NCBI RefSeq assembly: GCF_000744115.1
Contig: NZ_JQLG01000004.1
Location: 2,020,190-2,084,189, forward strand
Length of the DNA stretch: 64,000 nt
Reading direction: 5' to 3'
Source of the DNA: Carnobacterium alterfunditum DSM 5972
GTDB taxonomy: Bacteria; Bacillota; Bacilli; Lactobacillales; Carnobacteriaceae
The translations under genes and the position numbers were made by a program. The notes under the pieces were generated by a model. It saw nothing but the letters and a program-made list of their open reading frames with translations. It made no database searches and had not been told where the DNA came from. Shown here in pieces: positions 29,001 to 37,387 of this stretch (within the stretch, counting starts at the first letter, position 1; each line of letters opens with the position of its first letter).

Positions 29001-29450
29001 TTACTGGATACGATGACCTTTTTCCATGGTATGCGAACTGGGGAATCTATCGAAGTTCAGATTGAAAAAGGGAAAACATTGATCATAAAGTTAAATCAAA
29101 TTGGAGAACCAAATTCTGAAGGGATGCGTATCCTATATTTCGATTTAAATGGTCAAGGAAGAGAAGTAGTCGTAAAAGATCATAGTATCACAAGTACAAA
29201 ATTGGTTCGGAAAAAAGCGGAACCTACAAATAAAGAACATATTGGTGCAACAATGCCAGGTTCTGTTCTTGAAGTACTGGTCAAAAAAGGGGATCGAGTG
29301 ATCCAAGGTCAGCCAATTATTATAACGGAAGCCATGAAAATGGAAACGACCATTAAAGCAAATATAGAAGGAATTATTGATCAAATTTACGTTGAGGACA
29401 ACGATGTTATTGAAACGGGAGATTTATTGATTGAAATCAAAGCCAAATAG
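26019..29450 (+). CDS. pycA: Pyruvate carboxylase
   Basis: 1143 residues; replenishes oxaloacetate from pyruvate, bicarbonate and ATP. The N-terminal biotin carboxylase (KVLVANRGEIAIRIFRAL, then ATP-grasp GGGGRGMR about 167-174 and EVNPRVQVEHTITE about 291-304) is followed by the carboxyltransferase barrel (LLTDTTFRDAHQSLLATRVR about 533-552) and the C-terminal biotin domain with ITEAMKMETT carrying the biotinyl Lys. The start is ATG 26019 after TAGGAGTG, ten bases after ftsW; an earlier in-frame start inside ftsW is not supported. No truncation. Confidence 0.97.
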   Translation: MKKVLVANRGEIAIRIFRALTELAIETVAVYAQEDEGSVHRFKADEAYLVGKGKKPIDAYLDIEDLIRIAKDSEVDAIHPGYGFLSENIDFARRCEEENIIFIGPKLHHLDIFGDKIKAKEAAIAAGIQSIPGSDGPVADLEGVKAFGNKYGYPIIIKAALGGGGRGMRVANSEADVKDSFERARSEAKAAFGSGEIYVERYIQDPKHIEVQILGDAHGNIVHLYERDCSVQRRHQKVVEVAPCVSISEKLRMEMCHSAVQLMEHVGYVNAGTVEFLLEGDNFYFIEVNPRVQVEHTITEMITGIDIVQAQILIAQGKDLHKDIRIPQQKDIPLIGAAIQCRITTEDPMNNFLPDTGKINTYRSPGGFGIRLDAGNGFQGSVVTPFFDSLLVKACVQASTFELAVQKMGRALKEFRIRGVKTNIPFMQNVISHPVFLSGEAKTTFIDTTPELFEFSKVRDRGNKMMQYVGNITVNGFPGIEKRDKKFFTPARKPAKLLTLENGYESAKNILDKNGPEAVVEWIKNKQEVLLTDTTFRDAHQSLLATRVRTQDFLNIAEETQKGIPQLFSSEMWGGATFDVAYRFLNEDPWERLAKLRNKMPDTLLQMLFRGSNAVGYQNYPDNVIEAFIQQAAQNGIDVFRIFDSLNWIQQMEKSIQSVRDNGKIAEAAICYTGDINDPTRDKYTIEYYKDMARELENQGAHIIAVKDMSGILMPQAAYRLISELKATVNVPIHLHTHDTSGNGIFTYAAAVKAGVDIVDVAMSAMSGATSQPSMNSLYYALVNADRAPDISIENVQQINHYWEDIRSHYSDFEVGISAPSTEVYQHEMPGGQYTNLQQQSKAVGLVEQWDEVKTMYATVNQMFGDIVKVTPSSKVVGDMALFMVQNKLSEEDVYEKGMSIDFPESVISFFMGDLGQPTGGFPEKLQRIVLKDKKPITVRPGSLAKPVDFNEAKKELAEKIQTEPTQEDVLSYIMYPQVFLDYRKNLESFGEVTLLDTMTFFHGMRTGESIEVQIEKGKTLIIKLNQIGEPNSEGMRILYFDLNGQGREVVVKDHSITSTKLVRKKAEPTNKEHIGATMPGSVLEVLVKKGDRVIQGQPIIITEAMKMETTIKANIEGIIDQIYVEDNDVIETGDLLIEIKAK

Positions 29451-29558
29451 ATTTTAAATAGTGAAGAATCGGACTAAGAAAGAGCTTATTTAAATAAGAA
29501 ATATAGCAAGAATAGTAGTCTAGAATTCTTTAGCTACCAAATTGAGGAGGCTAAATGA

Positions 29559-30731
29559 GTGAAGACATTTTTAAGAGCTATGCCGCTGGTTTTTATTATG
29601 CTTCTTATTGTTTACTGGTTACCGGAAGTTATTTCAAAAAATCCAACGGATATTATCACACCAAAAGAAGAAAGTGAATCCATTCAATCCGAATCTTTTG
29701 ACTATCAAACAACTGATTTAGAACCGGAACAGCTTCCCGTTTTAGGGTTAGGCGGTTATATAGGTAAAAATGTTGAAAGTTTCACAGAAAATTTTGGGGA
29801 TCCAAAACGAATAGATCCAACGATATATGGTGATGAACAGTGGATATTTGGAGAACATGAAACAGATTATATCCAATTAGGCGTTAAAAATGGAGTAATA
29901 ACAGATTTATTTGCATTGGGATCTGATTTAAATGTTGCTCCCTTCGAAATTGGTATGTCTATTACAGAAGTATTTCAAATTGCTAGTTTTTATCCAACTT
30001 ATTCTGTTGAGAGTCAAGATAAACAAGTAACTTTAGAATTAACAGAAAGCGACTTGAATTATCGTCCTTTGATTGCTTTTGATAACCAAACATTCGCAGT
30101 ATTGATGATGGATCGTTCAACGAACCAGATTACTGCTGTTCGTTATTTAGATGCTTCGTCCTTGCTTCGTTTAGGAGTGTATGATGATGGTTCTGTAGTA
30201 AATGATGATGATTCTATAGATATAGATGAAGCCAATCAAAAAGCAATCAGCGAAGCCAACAAAAAGCAGGTATACGAGATATTAAATATATTGCGCCAAA
30301 GGTATGAACTTTCTGTATTAAACGCGAGTGAAGCTCTATCTGAAGCAGCTCAAACTATCTTTATAGATCAAGAGATGCAACTTACTCTTGATGGGGATGC
30401 ACAATTGGAAGAAGAAGGCAGCTTTGCTGAAACTAGCGGTTTATCCTCTACTGAAACATATATCCTTGATGATAGGTCTAGATACGTTGAAGATAATACA
30501 AATCAAGAGTTCCAACCTCTCACGAGTGAGCAAATAGAACATACTTTACAAAAAACGAATTTAGAACTAGATGAGGTGCGTATTTTGTATTCCAATCAGA
30601 AAACCGATATGACTTGGTTAGTAACGAATTGGCTCACACTTGAGATTGAACGGAAATTTCTAATGGATGCTAGAATGACAGAGATTGGGGTAGCCTATCG
30701 CGGTAATGATATCTTACTTATTCTTCATTAA
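29559..30731 (+). CDS. CAP-associated domain protein (YlbC-like), CAP domain degenerate
   Basis: 390 residues. One N-terminal membrane helix (about 7-25) anchors an extracellular protein. Residues about 60-205 match the CAP-associated N domain (GLGGYIGKNVESFTENFGDPKR). The following CAP/SCP-like part starts recognisably (LNILRQRYELSVLNASEALSEAA) and ends with MTEIGVAYRGND, but the usual His residues (FSH and GHR) are absent and the middle is short and acidic. The start is GTG, eight bases after GAGGAGG. The position before ylbG and rsmD mirrors Bacillus ylbC. The function of the family is unknown. Confidence 0.75.
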   Translation: MKTFLRAMPLVFIMLLIVYWLPEVISKNPTDIITPKEESESIQSESFDYQTTDLEPEQLPVLGLGGYIGKNVESFTENFGDPKRIDPTIYGDEQWIFGEHETDYIQLGVKNGVITDLFALGSDLNVAPFEIGMSITEVFQIASFYPTYSVESQDKQVTLELTESDLNYRPLIAFDNQTFAVLMMDRSTNQITAVRYLDASSLLRLGVYDDGSVVNDDDSIDIDEANQKAISEANKKQVYEILNILRQRYELSVLNASEALSEAAQTIFIDQEMQLTLDGDAQLEEEGSFAETSGLSSTETYILDDRSRYVEDNTNQEFQPLTSEQIEHTLQKTNLELDEVRILYSNQKTDMTWLVTNWLTLEIERKFLMDARMTEIGVAYRGNDILLILH

Positions 30732-30799
30732 GATTTAAAAAAAGATTTAAAAAATTTCAACACATTAGGCAAAGGTCAACAACAAAAAGGAGGAAAGAC

Positions 30800-31126
30800 A
30801 TGGAGTTAACTACAAATGAAAGACAAGGAATCATAGTTTGGGTATATAGTTTAAGGCATTTTAAAACACTTAAACGTTTTGGGTTGATTCATTATGCTTC
30901 CCGACGGATGAAATATGTTGTTATGTACATCAATCAATCCGATGTAGAAATGACGCAAAAAAAATTAAACGAACTACATTTCGTTCGAAAAGTAGAACTG
31001 TCGTATAGACCTTTTATTAATTTAGATTTTAAAGATTTCTTTGGAAAAGAAAAAAAAAGTTCTAATAAAGAACATTCTAATAAAGAAGATATTGAAGAAA
31101 ACAAATCTAGCGAGGCTGTCTTTTAA
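30800..31126 (+). CDS. ylbG: YlbG family protein (UPF0298)
   Basis: 108 residues. The body (RQGIIVWVYSLRHFKTLKRFG, HYASRRMKYVVMYI, LSYRPFINLDF) is the small conserved YlbG family of Firmicutes, function unknown. The Lys/Glu/Ser-rich tail of about 30 residues is low-complexity. ATG follows AAGGAGGAAAG. In Bacillus it likewise precedes rsmD and coaD. Confidence 0.85.
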   Translation: MELTTNERQGIIVWVYSLRHFKTLKRFGLIHYASRRMKYVVMYINQSDVEMTQKKLNELHFVRKVELSYRPFINLDFKDFFGKEKKSSNKEHSNKEDIEENKSSEAVF

Positions 31127-31130
31127 TCAC

Positions 31131-31173
31131 AAATGCTGAATAAGTCGGTATATTATCGGCTTGTTTAGCATTT
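31131..31173 (+). repeat. Hairpin between ylbG and rsmD
   Basis: AATGCTGAATAAGTCG pairs with CGGCTTGTTTAGCATT (16 bp including G-U pairs) around a nine-base loop. There is no T run after it, so it is more likely an mRNA stability or processing element, or a weak terminator. Confidence 0.55.
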
Positions 31174-31233
31174 AGTATTATGGAAGCTGTTTCTGTTTAT
31201 AGCGTAAACTAGATAACGAAAGGAAGATTAAAA

Positions 31234-31806
31234 ATGCGAATTATTACAGGTGAATACGGAGGCAGAAAATTAAAAGCTGTTCCTGGAAACAATACAAGAC
31301 CAACGACAGATAAAGTAAAAGAATCTATTTTTAACATCATAGGACCGTATTTTGACGGAGGAGCTTGTTTGGATTTATTTGCTGGGAGCGGAGGTTTAGC
31401 AATCGAAGCTGTTTCTCGAGGTATGGATAAAGCTGTATTGATTGATCAAGATCCTTTAGCTATTAAAACAATCAAAGAAAATATAAACGTAACAAAAGAA
31501 CCTGGAAAATTTGATGTCTATCGAAATGATGCTAATCGTGCTATAGATCTACTAAAAGGCAATAAAAAATTCGATCTTTTATTTTTAGATCCCCCATATG
31601 CTAAGCAAGAAATTGAAAAACAAATCGAAAAAATAATAGATTCTGGTTTATTAAATGATGAAGCCATTATCATTTGTGAGGTAGATAAGCGTACTCACTT
31701 AAAAGAAAAAATTGGAGCAGCAACAGCCTACAGAAATGAAATTTATGGAGCAAGTCAAATCGTCATGTATGAATATGTTAGTAATACGGAGGAGACAAAT
31801 GAATAG
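31234..31806 (+). CDS. rsmD: 16S rRNA (guanine-966 N2) methyltransferase
   Basis: 190 residues, S-adenosylmethionine-dependent. The N-terminus [18 protein letters not shown] and [15 protein letters not shown] are family hallmarks. The cofactor motif is [18 protein letters not shown] (about 46-63), and the catalytic motif is [10 protein letters not shown] (about 115-124). The gene overlaps coaD by eight bases, so the two are translationally coupled, as is usual in Firmicutes. Confidence 0.95.
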   Translation: MRIITGEYGGRKLKAVPGNNTRPTTDKVKESIFNIIGPYFDGGACLDLFAGSGGLAIEAVSRGMDKAVLIDQDPLAIKTIKENINVTKEPGKFDVYRNDANRAIDLLKGNKKFDLLFLDPPYAKQEIEKQIEKIIDSGLLNDEAIIICEVDKRTHLKEKIGAATAYRNEIYGASQIVMYEYVSNTEETNE

Positions 31807-32284
31807 AATAGCTCTGTTTCCAGGAAGTTTTGACCCATTTACTAATGGACATTTAGATACTGTAGAAAGAGCTTCAAAGTTATTTGATCAAGTCGTAATA
31901 GCCGTTTCGACTAATACGTCGAAGAATGCTCTATTTTCTTTAGAAGAAAAAATGACTTTTATAAAAAATGCAGTAGAACATATTGAAAATATAAGTGTAA
32001 CAGAGCATAGTGGTGGGCTGACTGTTGATTTAGCAAAAAGAATAGGTGCAGTAACTTTGTTAAGAGGGTTACGGAACAATGCCGATTTCGAGTACGAATC
32101 AACTATTGCGGCAATGAATAAAGTTCAACATCAGGAAATAGAAACGATATTTTTAATGTCAAATGAAAAATATCGTTTCTTAAGTTCAAGCTTGATCAAA
32201 GAAGTAGCGATGTTCGGAGGAGATGTTTCCAGTCTCGTCCCAATAGGTGTTAATGAAGCCATAAAAAGAAAGTATAAAAAGTGA
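31799..32284 (+). CDS. coaD: Phosphopantetheine adenylyltransferase
   Basis: 161 residues; makes dephospho-CoA from 4'-phosphopantetheine and ATP. It shows [15 protein letters not shown] (T-x-G-H nucleotidyl transfer motif, about 5-19), [11 protein letters not shown] (about 89-99) and the ISSS-like FLSSSLIKE (about 127-135). The start is ATG 31799 after ACGGAGGAGA, inside the end of rsmD; longer readings upstream lie in rsmD. Confidence 0.97.
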   Translation: MNRIALFPGSFDPFTNGHLDTVERASKLFDQVVIAVSTNTSKNALFSLEEKMTFIKNAVEHIENISVTEHSGGLTVDLAKRIGAVTLLRGLRNNADFEYESTIAAMNKVQHQEIETIFLMSNEKYRFLSSSLIKEVAMFGGDVSSLVPIGVNEAIKRKYKK

Positions 32285-32331
32285 AAATGATTAATTAGTG
32301 AGTAAATTTATGCACACAAAGGATGAATGAA

Positions 32332-33375
32332 ATGAACAACAAAGAAAGAAAAAATCGTAAGAGTCTCTTTATTGTGTTGATTGTGTTCATTCTTGCTGGA
32401 ATGTTTATGCCTATACCGTATTATATAGAAGGACCTGGTTCGGCTGTTCACTTAAATGAATTGGTAGAGGTCAACAACGAAAAAGATCAAGAAGAAGGTC
32501 ATTTTATGTTGACCACTGTTGCTATTCGAAGAGCTACTCCTCTGACATATTTTATGAAGTACATGCCTTTTCATGAAGGACTGACTAAAGAAAAACTTTT
32601 TGGTACGGGTACTTCTGATGCAGAGTATACAAATCTACAAAATTATTACATGACCAGTTCAATTAATTCGGCTGTTGAAATGGCGTATGATGCAGCTGGA
32701 AAAAGCTATCAATTGACGTATAATGGCGTTTATATCATGTCCGTCTTAGAAGGTTCTAATTTTGACGGGAAGTTAGAAATCGGGGATACGATTCTTTCTC
32801 TTGATGGACAGTCTTTTGATAGTTCAGTTGAATTTATCGAATACGTGCAACAACAAAAGGTTGGTCAAATAATCGAAGTAGCCTATGAGCGTAACGGCGA
32901 AAAACAAACGACTTCCGATAAACTAATGGAAATGAAAGAAACTAAAAAAGCAGGTCTAGGTATCTCTTTAGTAGATAATACCTCAATTAAAACCGATATT
33001 CCGGTAGCTATAAATGCTGGAGAAATTGGTGGTCCATCTGCCGGCTTTATGTTTGCTCTACAGATTTATACGCAATTGGTCGACAAAGATCTGCGTGAGG
33101 GGAACGAAATTGCTGGTACTGGAACGATAGAATCAGATGGGACGATTGGCCGGATCGGTGGGATCGATAAAAAGGTTGTTGCGGCTAGTGATGAAGGAGC
33201 AACAATATTTTTTGCTCCAGACGACACTATTGATCCAGTAATACAAGATAATTATCCTGAAATGACCTCTAATTATCAAGAAGCACTTAAAGCGGCAAAA
33301 GAAATTGATACAGAAATGAAAATTATACCTGTTAAAACATTCCAAGATGCAATTGATTATTTAGAAAAATTATAG
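32332..33375 (+). CDS. PDZ and Lon-type serine protease, SepM/YlbL-like
   Basis: 347 residues. One N-terminal membrane helix (about 12-33) anchors it outside the cell. A PDZ domain lies around 120-200 (GVYIMSVLEGSNFDGKLEIGD), and the C-terminal Lon-like domain has the Ser of GGPSAGFMFAL (about 232-242) with a downstream Lys (IDKKVVAA). In streptococci SepM trims a competence peptide; here the substrate is unknown, although the com genes follow. ATG 32332 has AAAGGA at eight bases. Confidence 0.87.
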   Translation: MNNKERKNRKSLFIVLIVFILAGMFMPIPYYIEGPGSAVHLNELVEVNNEKDQEEGHFMLTTVAIRRATPLTYFMKYMPFHEGLTKEKLFGTGTSDAEYTNLQNYYMTSSINSAVEMAYDAAGKSYQLTYNGVYIMSVLEGSNFDGKLEIGDTILSLDGQSFDSSVEFIEYVQQQKVGQIIEVAYERNGEKQTTSDKLMEMKETKKAGLGISLVDNTSIKTDIPVAINAGEIGGPSAGFMFALQIYTQLVDKDLREGNEIAGTGTIESDGTIGRIGGIDKKVVAASDEGATIFFAPDDTIDPVIQDNYPEMTSNYQEALKAAKEIDTEMKIIPVKTFQDAIDYLEKL

Positions 33376-33410
33376 TCGGTTAAATGCAACAAATAGATTC
33401 TAGAATAGGA

Positions 33411-33446
33411 AAGAGGGTTAGGACAAAAATGTCTTAGCCCTTTTTT
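33411..33446 (+). terminator. Terminator after the SepM-like gene
   Basis: GGGTTAGGAC/GTCTTAGCCC stem with A/T extension, a six-base loop and T6. Confidence 0.9.
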
Positions 33447-33632
33447 GCTGATAAAAAAAGAATAGATTTTTGTTTATTTGCCAATAAATGGCGTAGTGCC
33501 TTTTAACCAATGATCTTCCAACCTATTTGACCATATTAAAAACGCAAAAATCAATTAAAGTGATTGGTTAAATGAAAAAAATATTTTTTACGTATATTAG
33601 ATTTAGAAGAACTCAAAAAGGAGTTTAAGGAG

Positions 33633-34343
33633 ATGTTGAAAACTGGCAAAGAGTGGTTAATTAAGCAACGTTTATTTATTGAAATAGGTATGCTTGGCTG
33701 CCTGATCCTCAGTATAGTGGGCATCAGTTTTCTGTTTTTTAAAGATGCAAATTCAGTAAAAGAACCCTCAACTATGATGAGTTATTTGGAAAGTGAAAAT
33801 CAGAGTCAGAGTTCAATAGAACTGAATCAAATAGATCAAAGTTCAACAAGCCAAACAGAAAAAATTTATGTGGACGTCAAAGGTGCAGTTTACCTTCCAG
33901 GAGTGTATGAAGTGACAAATGATATGCGCCTAATTGATGCCGTTAATTTAGCTGGAGGTTTTAGTGATAAGGCTGATCAAAAACCAGTAAACTTGTCGTT
34001 AAAATTAACAGACCAGATGGTTATATTTATTCCGGAGATCGGAGAAGTTGGAGCAGAGGAAACAGTCCAAGAAACTTCCGCACCTTCACTGGAAGCAAAC
34101 ATTGTTACAGTAACTGAAAATACAGAGGAAATGACAAATTCTGCAAAAGTGAACATCAACCTTGCAGACGCAATTCAGTTGCAGCAACTATCGGGGATAG
34201 GAGAGAAAAAAGCAGAACAAATTGTGAGTTATAGACAAGAAAATGGTTCTTTTCAGACAATTGAAGACTTGAAAAATGTGTCCGGCATTGGTGAAAAAAC
34301 TTTTGAAGCATTAAAAGCGAGCGTGACAGTGGGCAATGATTAA
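33633..34343 (+). CDS. comEA: Competence protein ComEA (DNA receptor)
   Basis: 236 residues. An N-terminal membrane helix (about 16-33) is followed by a Ser/Gln-rich linker, an SLBB domain (VDVKGAVYLPGVYEVTNDMR, about 82-101) and a C-terminal helix-hairpin-helix pair (LSGIGEKKAEQIVSYR and VSGIGEKTFEALKA) that binds double-stranded DNA at the cell surface during transformation. ATG is nine bases after AAAGGAG. comEB and comEC follow, but with their own promoter. Confidence 0.95.
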   Translation: MLKTGKEWLIKQRLFIEIGMLGCLILSIVGISFLFFKDANSVKEPSTMMSYLESENQSQSSIELNQIDQSSTSQTEKIYVDVKGAVYLPGVYEVTNDMRLIDAVNLAGGFSDKADQKPVNLSLKLTDQMVIFIPEIGEVGAEETVQETSAPSLEANIVTVTENTEEMTNSAKVNINLADAIQLQQLSGIGEKKAEQIVSYRQENGSFQTIEDLKNVSGIGEKTFEALKASVTVGND

Positions 34344-34369
34344 AGAACGCAACGGTTAAAAATGAAGTG

Positions 34370-34398
34370 TTGAAAGTCTTAACGGCCTTTTGTATACT
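34370..34398 (+). promoter_or_regulatory. Promoter before comEB-comEC
   Basis: TTGAAA at 34370-34375 and TATACT at 34393-34398 with a 17-base spacer. It suggests that comEB and comEC can be expressed independently of comEA. Confidence 0.65.
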
Positions 34399-34453
34399 TG
34401 AGAAAATAGGTAAAATAAAAAAATTAAACAGATAAATTAGTAGGAGGATGAAT

Positions 34454-34966
34454 ATGGCGGAACGCATACCTTGGGATCAATATTTTATGTCTCAAAGCTT
34501 ATTGTTGTCTTTACGAAGTACATGTACTCGTTTAACTGTCGGAGCAACAATTGTAAGAGAAAAAAGGATCATTGCAGGAGGCTACAATGGGTCGGTCAGC
34601 GGAGATGTACACTGCATAGATGAAGGCTGTTATGTAGTTGATGGTCATTGTCTGCGAACTATTCATGCTGAAATGAATGCGATTCTTCAATGTGCAAAAT
34701 TTGGAGCACAAACTCAAGGTGCTGAAATATATGTTACTCATTTTCCTTGCTTGCAGTGCACAAAAATGATTATCCAAGCCGGTATAACAAAAATAAATTA
34801 TTTAGAAGATTACCATAACAACGCTTATGCAGTGAAGTTGATTGAACAAGCCCATGTTCAATGTCAAAAAGTCGCACTTCCAAAAGATTTTTTCCAACAA
34901 CTAGATTTCAATACCAATATCCAAGCTAGTTTAAGCCGTAGTGATGGACACACACCTATTCAATAG
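34454..34966 (+). CDS. comEB: dCMP deaminase family protein ComEB
   Basis: 170 residues. Zinc-dependent deaminase with HAEMNAILQCAKFG (His and catalytic Glu, about 75-88) and PCLQCTKM (two Cys ligands, about 101-108). Family members convert dCMP to dUMP; the role in competence is unclear, as comEB is dispensable in Bacillus. ATG 34454 lies six bases after AGGAGG; the ATG at 34448 abuts the site. Confidence 0.93.
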   Translation: MAERIPWDQYFMSQSLLLSLRSTCTRLTVGATIVREKRIIAGGYNGSVSGDVHCIDEGCYVVDGHCLRTIHAEMNAILQCAKFGAQTQGAEIYVTHFPCLQCTKMIIQAGITKINYLEDYHNNAYAVKLIEQAHVQCQKVALPKDFFQQLDFNTNIQASLSRSDGHTPIQ

Positions 34967-37315
34967 TTGAAAGGATATGTCCTTTTTCCAGCCATTTCCT
35001 GTTTATTGTGTACTATTATTATGTTAACGACTCATTGGTTAAGGTTTTTATTGCTCTTTTTTTGGCTGATTCGATTAGTATGTACACGTAAAAAAAATAT
35101 AATTGTTTATTCTTGTTTACTAATGATTGTGACAATTTTTTTTGTAGGATTAGAAAAAGATAACAACCAAACGAACCTTCTAGCAGAGGAACAATCATTT
35201 TTGATTGAACTTGATCCAAATAAGTTGAAGATCGATGGAGATCAACTTCAATTTTATGGTAGAGTTAAAGAATCTGGAGAAAAGGTAAATCTTTCTGAAA
35301 AAATCGTTGTTTTTTATCGCCTATCTACTGAAGCAGAAAAAAACAGTTGGGAGAAGCAACGAAAAGTAGAGGATTTTATAGTGACGGGTTCATTAAGTAA
35401 GCCTGAAAAAAATAGAAACTTAAATCAATTTGATTACCAAAGTTATTTGCACCAAAATAAAATTCATTGGACATTACAGGCTGAAACAATCGACACTCGT
35501 TCTGAAATCCAGAAAAATTTTTTTTTTGATAAACTGAATTTAAAAAACATAAGACAGGCTATTTTAGCTCATATTGAAAAAGAAACAACAGTTATGGTTT
35601 CAAGTTATATCAAAACACTTCTATTTGCCGACACTAGTTCTATTGACGATCAAGTGATGAATGGGTATAAACAAATTGGCATTATTCATTTGTTGAGTAT
35701 TTCTGGTCTGCACATCCAATTTTTCATAGCAGGATTAACGTATATTCTCTGGCGGATTGGTGTTACTCGAGAGAAAACGTATTTATTTTTATTATTTTTT
35801 CTACCCATATATGGAAGTTTAACTTACTGGGGAACAAGTATATTTAGAGCTATTGTGATGAGTTTGATCAGTCAAACTAGTTCACGCCTTGGCAAACCTA
35901 TTTCAGGTCTTGATGCATGGTCATGGACGTTAATTATCGGTCTTTGGATAGATCCTTATCAAATTTTTTCTATCGGCTTTCAATTGAGCTATTTACTGAG
36001 TTTAACATTGATTCTATTTTCAAACTCTTTATTTAATCAATCAAAATTCAATAGTGTAAATAGTTTGTGTATTTCTTTTATTTTGACTCTTATTTCGATT
36101 CCAATTCTCAGTTTTCATTTCTTTGAATTTTCATGGCTAGGAATGTTTACAAATTTGATTTTTGTTCCTTTGTTTACTTGGATCATTATGCCTTTGATCA
36201 TTGTACTTTTTATTAGTTCCTATCCGCTGTCAGGAACGCAATGCTTTCATTTTCTTATAAGTGTAACAGAAGGTTTGTTGAGGATAATTGAATGGTTGGT
36301 TTTAAAAATCAAGCTCTTCCCATATGGGACTTTCGTTACAGGGAAAGTTCCCACTGGTCTATTCATTTTGGTAATAGTCGTACTGATTATTTTTCTTATA
36401 GCATTGGAAGAGCAAAAAAAAATAAAACGGTCAATTATTTTGCTGACCCTTGTTTTTACTGTTTTTATTTATTACCAAAAATATAATCCTTTTGGAGAAG
36501 TTCTCTTAATAGATGTCGGTCAAGGAGATGCTATTTTAATCAAGGAGCCTTTTGGGGCTGGTGTCTATTTGATTGACACAGGTGGGACAATAGCATTTGA
36601 AAAAGAAGAATGGCAAATAAGAAAGAATCAGTCAACTGTGGCAAGCCGTGTTTTGATACCTATTATCAAGTCTTTAGGTTTAACACAATTAGATCAAGTT
36701 TTTATTACGCACGGTGACGAAGATCATATGGGTGAATTAAAAGAATTAGCTCAGAATATTGAAGTGAAAGAACTGATTTTTCCTGTAGGTACAACAAAAA
36801 AACAGTTATTTCATGATGTAGCACAAACGTTAGAAAGAAATGAAACACAACTAAGGGCAATTACGGCTGAAAATACGAAAAAGCAACTTTTTGGTCCATC
36901 TTTAGCAGTATTATGGCCAGTAAAAGCTGGAGAAGGCGGAAACAATGATTCATTAGTGCTGTATGGAGAAATAGGAAGCTACTATTGGTTGTTTACTGGA
37001 GACATCGAAGAAGCAGGAGAAGCAGAATTAGCAGCTTTCTATCCCAACTTAAGGGTAGATATTCTAAAGGTTGCACACCACGGAAGCCAAACATCGACTA
37101 GCGAGCAATTTATTCAACAAATGAAACCAAAAATAGCATTAATTTCATGCGGATTAAACAACCGCTACAATCACCCTAATGGCGAGGTATTAGAACGAAT
37201 GGCTGATTTGAATACGATTGTTTACCGAACAGACTTACAGGGCAGTTTTAGGTATACGTATTCAAATCGTTTAAGTGGTATGATAGAAAAAGATTTTCAA
37301 ACGATTCTAAAATAA
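34967..37315 (+). CDS. comEC: DNA uptake channel ComEC
   Basis: 782 residues, a normal length. Many membrane helices include the ComEC competence domain (LLSISGLHIQFFIAGLTY, about 243-260). A C-terminal metallo-beta-lactamase-like domain has DVGQGDAILIK, FITHGDEDHMGEL (about 580-592) and VAHHGSQTS, thought to degrade the non-transported strand. The TTG start directly abuts the TAG of comEB and has no own ribosome binding site, pointing to termination-reinitiation. A GAAAGG inside the start serves no in-frame codon. Confidence 0.92.
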   Translation: MKGYVLFPAISCLLCTIIMLTTHWLRFLLLFFWLIRLVCTRKKNIIVYSCLLMIVTIFFVGLEKDNNQTNLLAEEQSFLIELDPNKLKIDGDQLQFYGRVKESGEKVNLSEKIVVFYRLSTEAEKNSWEKQRKVEDFIVTGSLSKPEKNRNLNQFDYQSYLHQNKIHWTLQAETIDTRSEIQKNFFFDKLNLKNIRQAILAHIEKETTVMVSSYIKTLLFADTSSIDDQVMNGYKQIGIIHLLSISGLHIQFFIAGLTYILWRIGVTREKTYLFLLFFLPIYGSLTYWGTSIFRAIVMSLISQTSSRLGKPISGLDAWSWTLIIGLWIDPYQIFSIGFQLSYLLSLTLILFSNSLFNQSKFNSVNSLCISFILTLISIPILSFHFFEFSWLGMFTNLIFVPLFTWIIMPLIIVLFISSYPLSGTQCFHFLISVTEGLLRIIEWLVLKIKLFPYGTFVTGKVPTGLFILVIVVLIIFLIALEEQKKIKRSIILLTLVFTVFIYYQKYNPFGEVLLIDVGQGDAILIKEPFGAGVYLIDTGGTIAFEKEEWQIRKNQSTVASRVLIPIIKSLGLTQLDQVFITHGDEDHMGELKELAQNIEVKELIFPVGTTKKQLFHDVAQTLERNETQLRAITAENTKKQLFGPSLAVLWPVKAGEGGNNDSLVLYGEIGSYYWLFTGDIEEAGEAELAAFYPNLRVDILKVAHHGSQTSTSEQFIQQMKPKIALISCGLNNRYNHPNGEVLERMADLNTIVYRTDLQGSFRYTYSNRLSGMIEKDFQTILK

Positions 37316-37387
37316 TTCATTAATAGTCTTGCAAAATAATTTAATGCTTTGTACCATAGAGAGAATACAAGAAAGCGGTGGAACAGA

